In this document: positions 38,201 to 49,642 of the stretch, piece by piece
Layout: each line of letters starts with the position of its first letter
Position numbering within the stretch: position 1 is the first letter of the stretch
Assembly: GCA_016987375.1 (NCBI GenBank)
Contig: PJRA01000048.1
Span: forward strand, 2,101,334-2,158,182
DNA: 56,849 nt
Source of the DNA: Brachionus koreanus
Lineage: Eukaryota > Rotifera > Eurotatoria > Ploima > Brachionidae
Direction of reading: 5' to 3'
Made by a program: the position numbers and the translations under genes
Notes under the pieces: generated by a model
What the model saw: the letters and a program-made list of their open reading frames with translations, nothing else
Databases searched by the model: none
What the model was told of the DNA's origin: nothing

Positions 38201-41200
38201 AATTATCTTGACTCAAAATTTCCTTTAAAGCTCTCTAATCATCTATTAGTAAACTCGGTTTGACAAAACAATTTTTTGGTATACTTTTAAAATTGTCTTT
38301 TAAACAAGCCTGTGTTACATTATAAGAAAAATTTAAATTTTATTATGCCACATAAACAAGACATTAGTCTTTAAATACATTTAATTTGAAGGTCTAAGAA
38401 TTTTTTTTCATATATTGATAATTTTCACTTTGATAAAATAAATGATCTAAAGTTTTTTGAAAAATATAATTAGGAATTTATTTTTGAATTTAACTGGTTT
38501 TTTAAATATATTTTATATTGTTAAATTCTATTCTATAAATAATTAATTTGATCATATCATGAAAAAAAGATCGTGGCTAATATAAATAAATTTTTTTATG
38601 TATTTTTAAAGTTTTTTAAATCATAGGTGTTCAATTTCAATTTTCAAGATGAGACTTGATATTGTTTTGATTATAAGTTTTTGTAAAATTTTTTGTAACC
38701 GAACAAAACGTAAAAATCGTTAGAAATATAAAATTTTGCTTTGAGAAAGCATTTTTTTAAGCTTAAGAAAAAAGTTTTAAATATTTTTTCGAGTTTTTTG
38801 TTTCGTTCTATACTTAAATGAATTGAAAATATAATTTTTATCTAATATCACCTGATTTACAATATTGCTTAATATTCGTATTTTCTTTTGAAAATTAATA
38901 AAGATAAATTTTAGGAATTATTAAATTAAGATTTATTTCTAGAATATATAGTTTTAAGACTAAAATTATTTGAAATTGTTTATAAAAATATCTCTTTTTC
39001 GTCATTTAAACCTTTAATATTTATGATAAGATTAATTTAGAGATTTTCTTTTATTATTTTTTTTCAAAAAATCTCATATAATATTCTTTATTTTAAAAAT
39101 TATTTGTTCTTTATCCATAATACCAAAAATAGTTTTTCCCTCTTGGTTTTTTTTAAAATTGTTAAATGCAAACTTAGCTTATGAATAAAAAATTATTATC
39201 ATCATTAAATTAGATATTGATTATTCTTATTTTCTATCTTAATTTTGAAATTTTTATTAATAATAAGGTAAAAATACGGTAAATACGGTATTATTTTGGT
39301 TCTATTTTGAAGAATTTATTAATTTTTAAATATTTGAATTAATCTCAAATAATTGAGAATAATTTGAGTCTAAAAAATTTATTAACTAAACAAGAAATAA
39401 GCAAAAATTTTAAAATCTAAAAAGAAGTTATTAAAATATTTTTATTAAAACAATGTGTTTGATCAAAAACTTAACTGTGCAAATAAACAAAGATCTAAAT
39501 TATATCAAATTTGCAGAATTATACAAGTCATTTATTAATTTCCTTATTTTATTATTACTTTATTCACTCGCTACCTTTTTTATATTATATTTTATTTAAA
39601 TGTAATATTTATTTCTTTGTTAAATAATAGGAAACCCAAATATTCTTCATAATCTGCATTACCAAATAAATGTTCCAATTTTAAAATATTCATTTTAGTT
39701 GTTAATGAAAAAAAGTTGATAAAATAAAAAATATCAACATTCAAAAATAAAAAAAATTTAAAATTTTTAATTTAAAAACCTACTCGTTCAAGTGTAAGAA
39801 TTTTTTCCTTTTGTAAAGCCATTTCCATGCTAAGTTTTGATTCGTATTGATCAACAAGAGCCTGCTTCTCAATTTGATGCTCTGTTCTAATCTCGTCAAT
39901 ATTTCGTCTGTTAGATTCTTCAATGTCTTCTATTTTAATATCATAACCTTTGGCTAATTTGGTTTTTTCGTTGTTTAATAGTTCGATTTGTCGCTCTAAA
40001 GACTTGATCAAACTAGCATTTCGATCATTAGCCGACATAGACTCGTTTTCAAATGATTTTTTTTCATTTTCCAAGTTTGCCAAACGTTTTTTGGTCTCAT
40101 TAAGCTCATGTTTTAAGTCAGAAATTAGTGAAGACTTTTGCATGCTTGATGCTTCCATTTTGCTAATTTCACCTAGTTGAAAATTTTTGTCAAGATTAAA
40201 AAAAAAAAAAAGTAAAATAAATTACCTGACTTATCAATTAGTTGATGAGATAGAGATTCCATTTTTTCTTTAAGCTGTTCATTTTCAGCGTTCATTTTAG
40301 CCAATTTGGATTCCAAGTTTTGATTATTTCCTGTAATTTCAACTATATTTTCACTCAAATCTGAATTAGCTTTATTTGCTTCTTGGAATTTTAATTTCAA
40401 CTCTTCTATTAATTGTTTCAATTGTGTTATTTCTTCTTCTCTGCAGACAATTTCTTCCAATTTGGAATTATACTTTTTATTCATTTCGATTTCAAATTGT
40501 TTTTTTTGGTTTGTCATTGACTCCAAATCGGACTTTAGACCAGCAATAAACTTTTCATATTCAGAATTAGAATTTTGTTTAAGTGCTTCTAATTCTTTTT
40601 GATGAAAAGTTTTCAATTTTAAAATACTTTGATCAAAGTCTTGTTTTTCTTTGGAATAATTAGAGTTTAGAGTGTCGATTTCTTGCTTTAATATTTGAAT
40701 TTTTTCTGCATGTTTTTCTTCCAAAAGCTGACGATCAGCCAAAAATTTATCCTTACTGGTATTATGTGCCTGCTTGAGAGATTCGACTTCTAATCGATGT
40801 TTGGACTTGAGGTCTTCAATCAAATATAAAGAATCTTGTTCGCATTTTTTTATCATTGATTCATTTTTTTGGTGCAAATTTTCGTAATCGAGCTTTAATT
40901 TTTCGAGCATTTGATTCAGTTCTATTATCTCGTCCCTATGAGCCATTACCAAGCTTTCTTCGTTTTCGATCGAACGAAGCTTGAATTGCTCCATTTCTTT
41001 AATGGCTCGTTCTTTTTGAGTCTCATAGTCTTTAATTATGGCCTCTAGAGAATTAATTTTTTTAGATTGATCACTGCTTAATATAATTTTAGCTTTCAAC
41101 TCCTGGATTTTCTTATTAGTCTCCAAAATAAGCTGTTCCTTTTCTTCTTCGTATTGAGTTTTCAGATTGGAAATCAAGGTTTCAGACTCATCGTTTTTAG

Positions 41201-41387
41201 AATTAAGTGCATAGATAACTTTTGTCAATTGGGCAATTTTTTTTGACATTTTAACGTGAATATCGTTCAATTGATCCGAATTTCCGAACGACTGATCTAT
41301 TTGTTTTGGATTTTGACTCGATGGATTTTGGTGTTGTTGTTGATAAAAATAGGAATTAAATGCAGAAGCCGATGTTTTGGTAGCCAT
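32276..41387 (-). CDS. FAM184A: FAM184 family coiled-coil protein (FAM184A/B orthologue)
   Basis: Eight exons on the minus strand: 41387-40226, 40172-39784, 37041-36635, 36577-36427, 35941-35575, 33247-32788, 32734-32617 and 32566-32276. All junctions are GT-AG with matching phases, giving 1114 aa, close to human FAM184A (about 1140). The N terminus has a Gln/Asn/Ser-rich lead, then the family signature KMSKKIAQLTKVIYALN. The body is almost continuous coiled coil. Exon 7 carries REMHDRFLNRESRQEDLDMI. The C terminus has the family block VNRENNFNKIFNTMPNIGTI followed by NPL, then RLEPLPGKISPLHDVNLNPN and PLPKKF. The molecular role of FAM184 is poorly known; a scaffold function is only inferred from the coiled coil. 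One ancestral copy is likely, so A versus B is not decided. Introns 2 (2.7 kb) and 5 (2.3 kb) carry transposon remains. Confidence 0.9.
33352..33449 (+). repeat. Dispersed-repeat copy in FAM184 intron 5
   Basis: It starts gaccctattctatcctagcg and includes tctgacacagaggctactgc. It is the reverse complement of 47.95-48.05 kb with scattered differences. Confidence 0.85.
33700..34290 (-). mobile_element. Mariner transposase relic in FAM184 intron 5
   Basis: Translated on the minus strand with several stops and frame changes, this keeps the mariner order: FDKQMILCVWW, then ELVPDSRGIKPDVYSD, then a worn QDNARTHAARET equivalent at about 34000, then ELLPHQA.SPEFSLSDYHLF at about 33940-33900, then THFLR and EEGVGEFF equivalents near 33820. 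The second catalytic Asp region and the SPDxxPxDYHLF block are diagnostic. It is long dead. I did not find inverted-repeat ends. Confidence 0.75.
37940..38206. mobile_element. MITE with TAATTATGTGACCCA ends, in FAM184 intron 2
   Basis: The left end taattatgtgacccaccatt and the right end (complement taattatgtgacccatcgtt) match over about 30 bases, continuing into cacaaat...tgt. The element is 267 bp with no ORF, and TAA/TTA at the outer edge may be the target duplication. Further bases inside (gaccta/aggtcgc region) pair less well. Confidence 0.75.
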
Positions 41388-43482
41388 TTCTAATTTTGTA
41401 ATCTAATTTAATTTTACACAAGACAAGATGATAAATAGTGTTCAAAATGCAACTATCGATTCTATCTTGATAAACTGCGTTTTATCAATTCAGAATAAAG
41501 ACTTAGGGAATGATTCCAAATTATTTTATTCAAAAAGTTTTTTCTTTTTTTTTTCAAGCAGTCAACAATCATAATTTTAGAAAAAAAAATTGTGTTGTCA
41601 TGACAACTAAAGTTATATAGTTTTGCTTAAATTGATCACTTCAAAATTCACAGTTTCTTTGGTTTTTTAATCTGGTTTTACTTATTAGCTCAAAGTTATT
41701 AAACATTTTTTAAAAAATTTCCAAACACAACAAAAACAGGTATATGCCACTTTAATTTAATAATGAATGTTTTAATAAGTCCTTAACTTTTCTGTGCTTT
41801 TTAAAATTATTAATTTACTCTTAAGACTTGATTTGCTTAGCCCCGATCAGTTCATTTCTGCATCTAAAGCGGTATTCATTGATAATTCTCATTCAGTTCG
41901 ATTTGTTATGCTAACATATATCATAATTATTTGATAGAAATTTAACTAAGTTTATGCTGAAATTTTTAAGTAAAAAAAAATACTTAAGAACACTTTTAAT
42001 GATATAGATACGCATACTGTTATTATCATAGCCAATATAGGCTTCTTTCATGGCCTAAGTTTCAGTCCAAAGCGATTTATTTTGAATATTTCAAATATTT
42101 AGCTTTTAAAATTTTAAAAGAGTATTTTAAAATAAAGAAAAATTTATGCTATTTTGACTTTAAAAAAAAGATAAAAATTAAGATTTTTTTTTGAGTGTGC
42201 AGACCAGTAATTTTTGCGTGCTATCAAACAAGTGTATTTGTTTTATTTTAAGGGTGTGCAATTGTCCCTTATCATTAAATATTTTATGTGTATTACTTTT
42301 GAGTTACGCAGTATTAAACTCTCTATGCTTAAAAATTAAAATGCTTAAAGCCTCAGTCAAATTCTATCCACTTCACTCAATTTAATTTAAAGTTTTGACA
42401 GTAGTTGAAATAAATGAAGAATTGAGAAATTTTTTAAAATAGTCAAATGACTCGCTGGATGAATTTTCATCGCAATTTTCTTTGGCACATGATAAATTTA
42501 TCTTTAAAAAAAAATACCCTAAATGATCATGAATAATCTGTATCAAGAATATAATCTAATTTTTTATTGTCTCATTTTAAATAATTTAAAAAAGATTTGA
42601 TATAAATTTATGAAATAAATATAAAATTTATAAATAAATTTAAATTAAATTTATACATATAAATTTTTATAAATGATATTGAATTGATAAAAAAAATGTT
42701 CCAGATAAAACATCAGCACAATTCATATTTTTATGTACAATTTCTTTTATTTTATGTGTAAGTATTTTTACTCATTAATAATTTTTTTAAGATTTATTTT
42801 GAAAGTTAAAATTATTATTAAATTTCAAAAGGGCTTAAACCTGTTTAAATGCTTTCTGAAATCTGCATTCTACAATTTATTCTCCTACAATCTATTTAAC
42901 AAATAAATTAAAACATTTCGTTATTTTAAAAATTCACAACACTAATATTTATGCTTTAATTTGTTAATAAAAATTTATTTGAAGAAGTGACAATAATATT
43001 TTTGCTTCTTATGCATTTTACTTATTATATCTAATCAAAAAGTCTAAAGTTGTCAGGCTATTTTTCTTCCCGAATCTGCGTTTTTTGGACAATTAAATTT
43101 CGTAAAGTACAAACAAATTTTTTAGTTAAAAAATATATATATAAATACATTTTCGATCCAAAAATATATTTTATTTACATTTTTTTGATGAAAGAAAGCT
43201 CAAAGACATAATACTTTAGGCAACTATAAGAAAAACTGAAATAAAGACATACTCACTGATTGAGTCGAAAATTAAACCATTTAAAATCTAAATATTACAA
43301 GCAGTGACTTGCCAGCATCACTACTAAATTTTCAAAAAAGAAACACTTTGATTTTCATTAACTGTTTGCCAATTTAAATTTTTTTACTTTTAAATGAACA
43401 AAGAAAATATTTTTAATTAATTTTGATTTTTTTTTAGAAAAGTGTTTCCATTATACCAAATCAATACGAAAATAAAATAAAT
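41388..43482. other. Spacer between FAM184 and a small membrane-protein gene
   Basis: The two genes diverge, so both promoters should lie here. I see no further gene. A pyrimidine tract ending in AG at about 43437 precedes the next gene and may be a splice acceptor in its 5' leader. Confidence 0.5.
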
Positions 43483-43794
43483 ATGATTGAAAATAATAAA
43501 GAAATACAACAATTATCCGGAAATAATTTGGAAAATACAGATTCAAAAGAAGATTTGAATGAGATAGATTTAAAATTTTTCTCTAAAATAGAAATTCCTA
43601 ACAATTCTGATAATTACGAGAAAGAATTAAATTTTGAATATATGCATTCACTTAATAGGAGAATTGAAAAACTTGAAGAGATAGAAACTTTTTATTTTAA
43701 AATAACTTCTCTTATATGTATTGGTGTTGTCTTATTGATATTGGTCAAACTTCTCGTTAATTCAAATTTCAAAGTTAATCAGTACAAGTCATAA
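43483..43794 (+). CDS. Small predicted tail-anchored membrane protein
   Basis: A 103-aa single-exon ORF that I cannot place in a family. Residues 1-60 are hydrophilic and acidic (SKEDLNEIDL); 55-70 form a likely helix (LNRRIEKLEEIETF); 74-92 form one strongly hydrophobic segment (ITSLICIGVVLLILVKLLV); a short polar tail follows (NSNFKVNQYKS). There is no signal peptide, so the layout suggests a tail-anchored protein with its N terminus in the cytosol. An AG after a long T-run at about 43437 suggests a leader intron or trans-splice site about 45 bases upstream of the ATG. It is longer than most chance ORFs here and its composition is protein-like, but it could still be spurious. Confidence 0.5.
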   Translation: MIENNKEIQQLSGNNLENTDSKEDLNEIDLKFFSKIEIPNNSDNYEKELNFEYMHSLNRRIEKLEEIETFYFKITSLICIGVVLLILVKLLVNSNFKVNQYKS

Positions 43795-43959
43795 ATTAAT
43801 TAATAAAAAAAATTTACTCTAAATTTTTATTAATAAAGATTTTCTTTTGCTTACAATAAAAAAGTTTTTTTCAATTTAGTCCTAATTAAATCTATGTTCT
43901 TTTCATATTATTTTTATTTTATTCTTTTCTGTAGCTAAAATTTTCTCATCTTGTTCATT

Positions 43960-44530
43960 GATGACTAAAATTGAGCATTTTTTCCAACAATTAGAGATAG
44001 CATCGCCAGTGACTCTGTTCCAGTCACTGATAACAAAGTAACTGCGTCTTTTAGACTGAGCATTTTTAGCTAGTTTTCAAATTCAATGGGTTCGAGTAAA
44101 AATTCTACCAATAGTTTTTTTATAGTGAGCCTTAAATGATCGGATTATTCTGGCATCACAAGGTTCCAAAATGCTAGTTGTATGTTGGTGGTAAAAAATT
44201 AAGCTCGACATGAAGTAAATTAATTTTATTACACACTGCGTTGTATCTTTTTTTAAACTTAGACAACCAGCCGTCAGAGTATTTAAAGTCTTTTACTTGT
44301 AACATTGTCCCACAGTCTTCCACTTTATTAATAAACATTTTCTCACATACAGAAAACTTTTTAGATCGTTTATCGCGATACCAAATATGCAGAGCTTCTT
44401 CTAGTTCAGGATAAATTGCTCCTTTAAATCTCTTTGTTTCTGAACTTGTTAATTCACAAATTAATTTTTCGTAAAAAGTCTGAATTCCTCATATTTTGAT
44501 TTTAATCTTTTAGCTTTCTTATTTTGCCTA
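43960..44530 (-). mobile_element. Pogo/Tigger-type transposase relic, catalytic core deleted
   Basis: Minus-strand translation gives a CENP-B/Tc5-type DNA-binding domain at about 44450-44220 (ELEEALHIWYRDKR, FINKVED, FKYSDGWLSKFKKRYNAVC). Almost immediately after comes the C-terminal end of a DDE_1 domain at about 44200-43970 (TTSILEPCDARIIRSFKAHY, then DWNRVTGDAISNCWKK). The roughly 150-residue stretch between them that should hold the first catalytic Asp residues is missing. Several stops confirm it is dead. It lies just downstream of the calpain gene. Confidence 0.75.
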
Positions 44531-44823
44531 ATATATTTGTATCAAAATTAACCAGATTTGATAGAATCGGTTGATTAATCTGTGTATTCTTTAGGTCATA
44601 ATCGTTTAAAATATACTGATGAGGTCAAATAGAATGAAGCTCTTTGTTTGTATATTTGAATCCCTAAATTTGAGTAAAGACAAGTTTTGGAGATAAATAA
44701 ATGCTTTTTATTCAATATCTTGGGGCAAAGTAAATGAAATTTTTCAAAAAATTGTTCAATTTTGCTGAAATTTTAGTTTAAATTTTATTTTAAAATAAAT
44801 TTTAAAAAAATATTCTTTTTTAA

Positions 44824-46663
44824 CTACATAACTAAACAAGCTTTTGAGGAGGCTATCTGGGCCTGCTTTTGAAGACTCTCAATGTCTTTTTGATTCATGC
44901 CAGCATAATACCATTTATCATACATTTCGGCACGAGTCGGTATTTTTGGTTTTGCTGGTTTCGAATTCTTGTTATCATCAATTTTAGAATTATTTTCTGA
45001 TTTTTGCTTTATCTTAGCTTCTTCTGGTTTTTTATTTTTATCATTTTTTTTCGAATTATCTATTTTTATCTTTTCAATATACAATCTTAATAAATAACTT
45101 GCGGCTTTATTCTTTTCAAAACAGCACGGAATTATTATGTAATCTCCTGGCTCCAAGTCAATTCTTTTAGAAACTTCTTTTTGGTACATAAAAGTGCCTA
45201 TACGATTTGCTAAAGTTAAACTTGATTTATCGTATCTTCCATTTGAATCAGGCTTTGCACCATTTTTTATCAAAAAAATATAAAAGCCAAGTGCTTCGTA
45301 TATGCCTCTTGAGGAACCGCCTGTATTCATTCTATTAGCCGAAGAATCTTTTTGCATCAGCGATATAACAACTGCTGATTTATCTTTAGTATTAGGAATT
45401 TTTAATAAGTGCTGTGGATTTGTCCAAAACCAAGTTAGATCATTCATGCATCCACCTGCATTTTTGCCAATAACCCATTCCCCATGAAATTGCGTTAATT
45501 TCCAATCCAAATCACTTTGATTCGATTTTTGGCTGTTTGCTAGACCATCCATGTCTACATGAACTGTATCCATATTACTAAAAAATTTGTAATAATCATC
45601 AAACGGCATGTAAAACTCGCCATCAGTTTTATTATCAGGTTTTAATTCACTAATTATTTTTATACCAATCTGTTTCCACTCTCTAGCTCCTTTGCACCAT
45701 GGTCCTTTGTAATTTGATACTTTTCCCCAAGGGTTTCGAATCCTAAAATTATTTAATAACCAATTAGGTAAAAATTTGAGAATTGTAAAAATTTTACAAA
45801 AGTAAACGAATTGTTTGTGAAGGATCTGTAAATTGATCGCATTTTCTAAATTCGTTAAATTGTCCATTTACTTTGACAATTTCATATAAAGCTAAAATTG
45901 TATATGCATGTCCAACAACAAGACCATTTTGAGTTTCCTCTTCCATTTTTTGGTTTTTGTTTACATCAGCTGAACAAGAAAGCAAAGCTTTTAGATTAAA
46001 AGATCTAAACATTAATTCCCAAAGAATATTTGGATTAATATATCGCTCTTTTTCAGCCGAAGATAAACAACGACTCAGATCATATCTTTCGTTAACACCA
46101 CCAGTAAAGTCTATCATAGCATTTTTTGCGTTACCTCCAACTAAAAACTCATAACAAATGTTCAGTTTGGCGTAAGCTTTTTCTAAAAGTGGTCCAAACA
46201 TTTCATTTTTATCAACTAAATTTTTGCAAAAAATTATCTGATTATTTTGATTAACTGGTATTCTATCATCTACAACAACATCTACCCAATCTCCATTCAA
46301 CCAAAATCTAAAATGAAAAATTCCGGCATAATTTCCTTTATCAAAAGTTTGGCTATCAGGAATATTTCGTTTTAAATATTCTGGAACATTAAGAACGCTT
46401 GAAGCTGCTGCTATCATCCAGCAGTTTCCAATTTGTCCTTGGTCAAGATCATTTGGAACAATATGATCCACAATGAATTTCGGATCACTAACAATTTCAT
46501 ATGGCCTTTTCCATTGAATCAATTTTCCATAAAAATTTCTAAAACGATAAATACTCGAATCATTTGCAGGAAATTTATCATCCTCAAACAGTTTGCCGGA
46601 TTTAAGCGCGGTTGCTTTTAATTTTTCAAAATCTTGATCTTCATAAGGCTTATATTTTGCCAT
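44824..46663 (-). CDS. Calpain-type cysteine protease with C-terminal CaaX box
   Basis: Two exons, 46663-45798 and 45742-44824, joined by a 55-bp intron (donor gtaaaa) give 594 aa. The papain-like catalytic core is complete: QGQIGNCWM with Cys81, VVGHAYTILAL with His252, and LIRNPWG with Asn292, whose exon junction falls just before it. A calpain beta-sandwich (C2-like) domain follows (GEWVIGKNAGGCMNDLTWFW, then YQKEVSKRIDLEPGDYIIIP). There is no C-terminal penta-EF-hand domain. Instead a charged Lys/Glu/Asn linker at about residues 500-560 leads to ...SSKACLVM at the stop. CLVM fits a farnesyl-type CaaX signal, so the protease is predicted to be lipid-anchored to membranes. It is an atypical calpain by domain layout, and calcium would have to act through the protease core. 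Confidence 0.88.
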
Positions 46664-47779
46664 TTTTACTTGTTAAAGTTTTTTTTATTTAAAAAAAATC
46701 TGACTTGAGCATTTAAATTAAGTTTTTTTTATTTTTCATGTTTAAATGTTGCTATAGAGTTAAAAATGACGTAAAAGAAAGTCTTGTTATTAGTTTTATG
46801 AATCGATTTTTTTGATTTAAAATTAAAATTTGTCTACTTTAAAAACCTTGAAATAAAATAAAATCTCTGACATCACCTACCACTTTAAATTATTTAGCAA
46901 AAATCATGTTATTTAATTTAAATTTTGAAAGAATTTTGTACAGTTTCATTATTTTATTGAATCGAAATTATTTGATAAAAATGGTTTAATTTATGAATTA
47001 TTTTTATTATTATTATTAAGAAAATAATTTGCATTAATTAAATTAAAATTATTAAATTAAGTGAAAAAAAGTAATTTAATGAATAATTTTTTTTAACTAA
47101 AAATAAACCAGTTTTATTAATGTGTAAAGATTTATTTAAAAAAGATAATTTAGCTATTTCGTTTTAAGCTTAAATTGATAAGAAAGTTTTTTGTCAACCA
47201 AGGTTCCCATTTTATTTAAATAATATTTGTAGTAGTACTAATTTTTATATAAAATCAATTAAATTTTTTTTTTAAATTTGAATGCAATTTTGCATTTTTC
47301 TAATTTTAATTAAATACCTTTCTTTTAAAAAATAAAAAGAACTTAAAATTTAAATTTAGATATAAGGATTGAGGTAAAAATCTAGTTTAAAATTATGAAA
47401 AAAATATACTTTTAAATTTTTAATATTATTAAAAGAATTTTTATTATAAATATTAGAAACAATTGTTTGAAAAAAATTTATTTAAGATTTATAAAATTTT
47501 AAATTATAGACAATCGAGTGACATTTACCCAACTAATACTCCATTTTTTGTGTAAAAAATTAAAAAAAAAAATCTTTTATTTGTATACACAATAATTTAT
47601 ATTATTCAGCAAATAATGAAAAATTTTTCAAAAAAAGCATTTGAAACATGAATTTTTAAAAGCACCAAAGCCAATCTTGCTTGTTTTGGCATTTCAGACA
47701 TGTATTCTAAAAGCCATGTTTGTTATTTCTGTTCTGTTAAATGTTTTTGAAGTAATGTCGACTAACTTTTACTAGTAAA
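46664..47779. other. AT-rich spacer upstream of calpain
   Basis: No gene is seen. The calpain promoter should lie in the first few hundred bases. Confidence 0.5.
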
Positions 47780-48047
47780 TAACTACGAGAGTATATCTTG
47801 CTTGGAGGATCGAAGATTCAAAACCCGCTGAGGCTGGAAAAATCTTCAAAATATCTCGGAAATAGGGGGCGCATGTTTAAACCCCTTTCATAAAAAAATG
47901 GGGGACCGGTTTCGACTGGGTAAAATTTTCAGTGTAGATGATCAACTCGATGCAGTAGCCTCTGTGTCAGATCGGAGCTGTTGCTCAAAAAGGTACTTGA
48001 AAAGGAGATGAGCTCCTCCCCATTATCCACTAGGATAGAATAGGGTT
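47780..48047 (+). repeat. Longest copy of a dispersed repeat, possibly a SINE
   Basis: Positions 47875-48047 match, in reverse complement, the copies at 27.26 and 33.35 kb (gggggaccggtttcgactgg, ctctgtgtcagatcgg, aaggtacttgaaaaggagat, gatagaatagggtta). The head (47785-47850) is GC-richer. It contains attcaaaac, one mismatch from a tRNA B-box, preceded by a weak A-box-like stretch, so a tRNA-derived SINE is possible. No tRNA could be folded with confidence. Confidence 0.7.
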
Positions 48048-49051
48048 AAAAAAAAAATATCTTCCTTGCCAATTTAAAATTAAAACGAAATAGCTAAATT
48101 ATCTTTTTTAAATAAATCTTTTCATATTTAAAACAAATAAATATGAAAATATGGCGTCTTAAAGTTTCAAAGGGTCAAATACTTTGAAATGCCTTATCTC
48201 GGTCAATTTTCAAGTTAGAAACTTTCAAGTTTCAGCAAAATTGTATGAGGATTTAAAAAATAATTTTATATTCTTATAATTCATTAAAGTATTGGAAAGG
48301 CTCAAAAAAATCTGAATTTTTGAGTAAAATAATTTTGTGACCCTAAGGATCTCTCATGTCAATGACCGATCAATCAAAACAAAAAACTTTTCAAAAGTAT
48401 TGCCAAAGTAAATAAATCTGTCCCAAATCAGATCCTGGTAAGAATCCTTTCTATCAGTAGATACTTTTAACTGAAATAAATTAAATAATAAATGTAAATA
48501 AAATTTTTTTGTTTTTTACTTAAATTTTTGTTTTCAAAAATAAAAAAAATAATTTTATCCAGTATAAGACAGTTCATTTTCAAAAAGTTGATTTCAGTTA
48601 GATAATGATTATTTAATGGTGATCGAGACAGTTTAGTAATAAATTCAAATTTTGGATAATTAAAAAAAAATAAAAAAGCTATTTGCATTTTGACATTAAA
48701 AATATTCGATTTAATAATTTAAATATTATTAAGTTAAAATCTTAATTTAATTTTATATTAATCGATTTTATTCAATATAAGAATGTAAGCCTATTTAAAT
48801 TGTGTTCAAGTGTCCATATAAAATTCAAAACTAGATTTAGTGATTATTTCAATAGAATTAAAAAAATCACAAAAATAATAAATAAAAATCCTGTATAAAT
48901 TAAGATTTTCCATTTAATTTTAAACAAAAAAATTGAAAAATTTTTCCCCATTTGTTTTCTAAAAATATTATTATTTGATTTGAAAAATGCGAAATTAAAT
49001 TTATTAAACATTTTATTTAAATATTAGGAAAAAAAAACATGCATAATTAAT
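48048..49051. other. AT-rich spacer, no gene seen
   Basis: Frames are closed and no repeats were recognised. Confidence 0.5.
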
Positions 49052-49627
49052 CTATTTGCAAACACATTTTTTTTCTGTATTAATGCGCTTTGTAATATAT
49101 TTTGTCACTTTTGTCAAAATGTATTTAGGCTCTCCAACTCTTGGCTTAGTTTCATCCAATAAATCTTTCAAAATTTGCTTTACTTTATCATCGTTCTGTG
49201 TTTTTGGATTAGGCTGGTATCCAGAAAGATCAATTTGAGCAGGTCTGTGCTCTTCGATCAAAGTCGCTGGTTCTTCCACTTCTTTGATTTCTGAAATACT
49301 CTCGATGAAAGAATGAGCTGAGTCAGGACGTTGAATTGGAGGCTGAATTAACGAATTTAAGAATTCTTCTCTTTGACGTTTAGCTTCAGGACATTCAATT
49401 TCTTTGTCTTGAATATTGATTATGTTAATTGTCTTAGAGTCTGTCTCAGTGGAAAGAGCTTTTTGTATCAAATCTTGAATCTCTTTGTTCGATAAAGAAG
49501 GCTTGGAACCATTGTCATCTCTCTCACATCTATATAGCACATTATTTATGTTGATGAGTTTGATTTTTGGTAAGTCAGTGTCTGGTATGGTTACATTAGT
49601 GACTTGGAAGTCCAGGTTTTGAGTCAT
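49052..49627 (-). CDS. Unknown 191-aa hydrophilic protein
   Basis: The ORF starts at ATG 49627 (MTQNLDFQVTNV). A pyrimidine-rich AG (cttttcag) about 15-20 bases upstream marks a splice acceptor in the leader, which supports this start over the upstream TTG. The protein has no signal peptide or membrane span. It is polar, with a conserved-looking segment LININNVLYRCERDD near the N terminus and a helix-prone C-terminal third (DDKVKQILKDLLDETK, YILTKVTKYITKRI). It ends EKKCVCK, placing a cysteine four residues from the end. I do not recognise a family. Its GC is higher than the flanks and the frame stays open over 570 bases, which argues for a real gene. Confidence 0.7.
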   Translation of the reverse strand: MTQNLDFQVTNVTIPDTDLPKIKLININNVLYRCERDDNGSKPSLSNKEIQDLIQKALSTETDSKTINIINIQDKEIECPEAKRQREEFLNSLIQPPIQRPDSAHSFIESISEIKEVEEPATLIEEHRPAQIDLSGYQPNPKTQNDDKVKQILKDLLDETKPRVGEPKYILTKVTKYITKRINTEKKCVCK

Positions 49628-49642
49628 CTTAGATGTTTGCAA

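Noticed and set aside
42191..42385. Cys/Leu-rich 64-codon ORF
   Set aside because: Composition matches translated AT-rich spacer; there is no start context, neighbour or family support.
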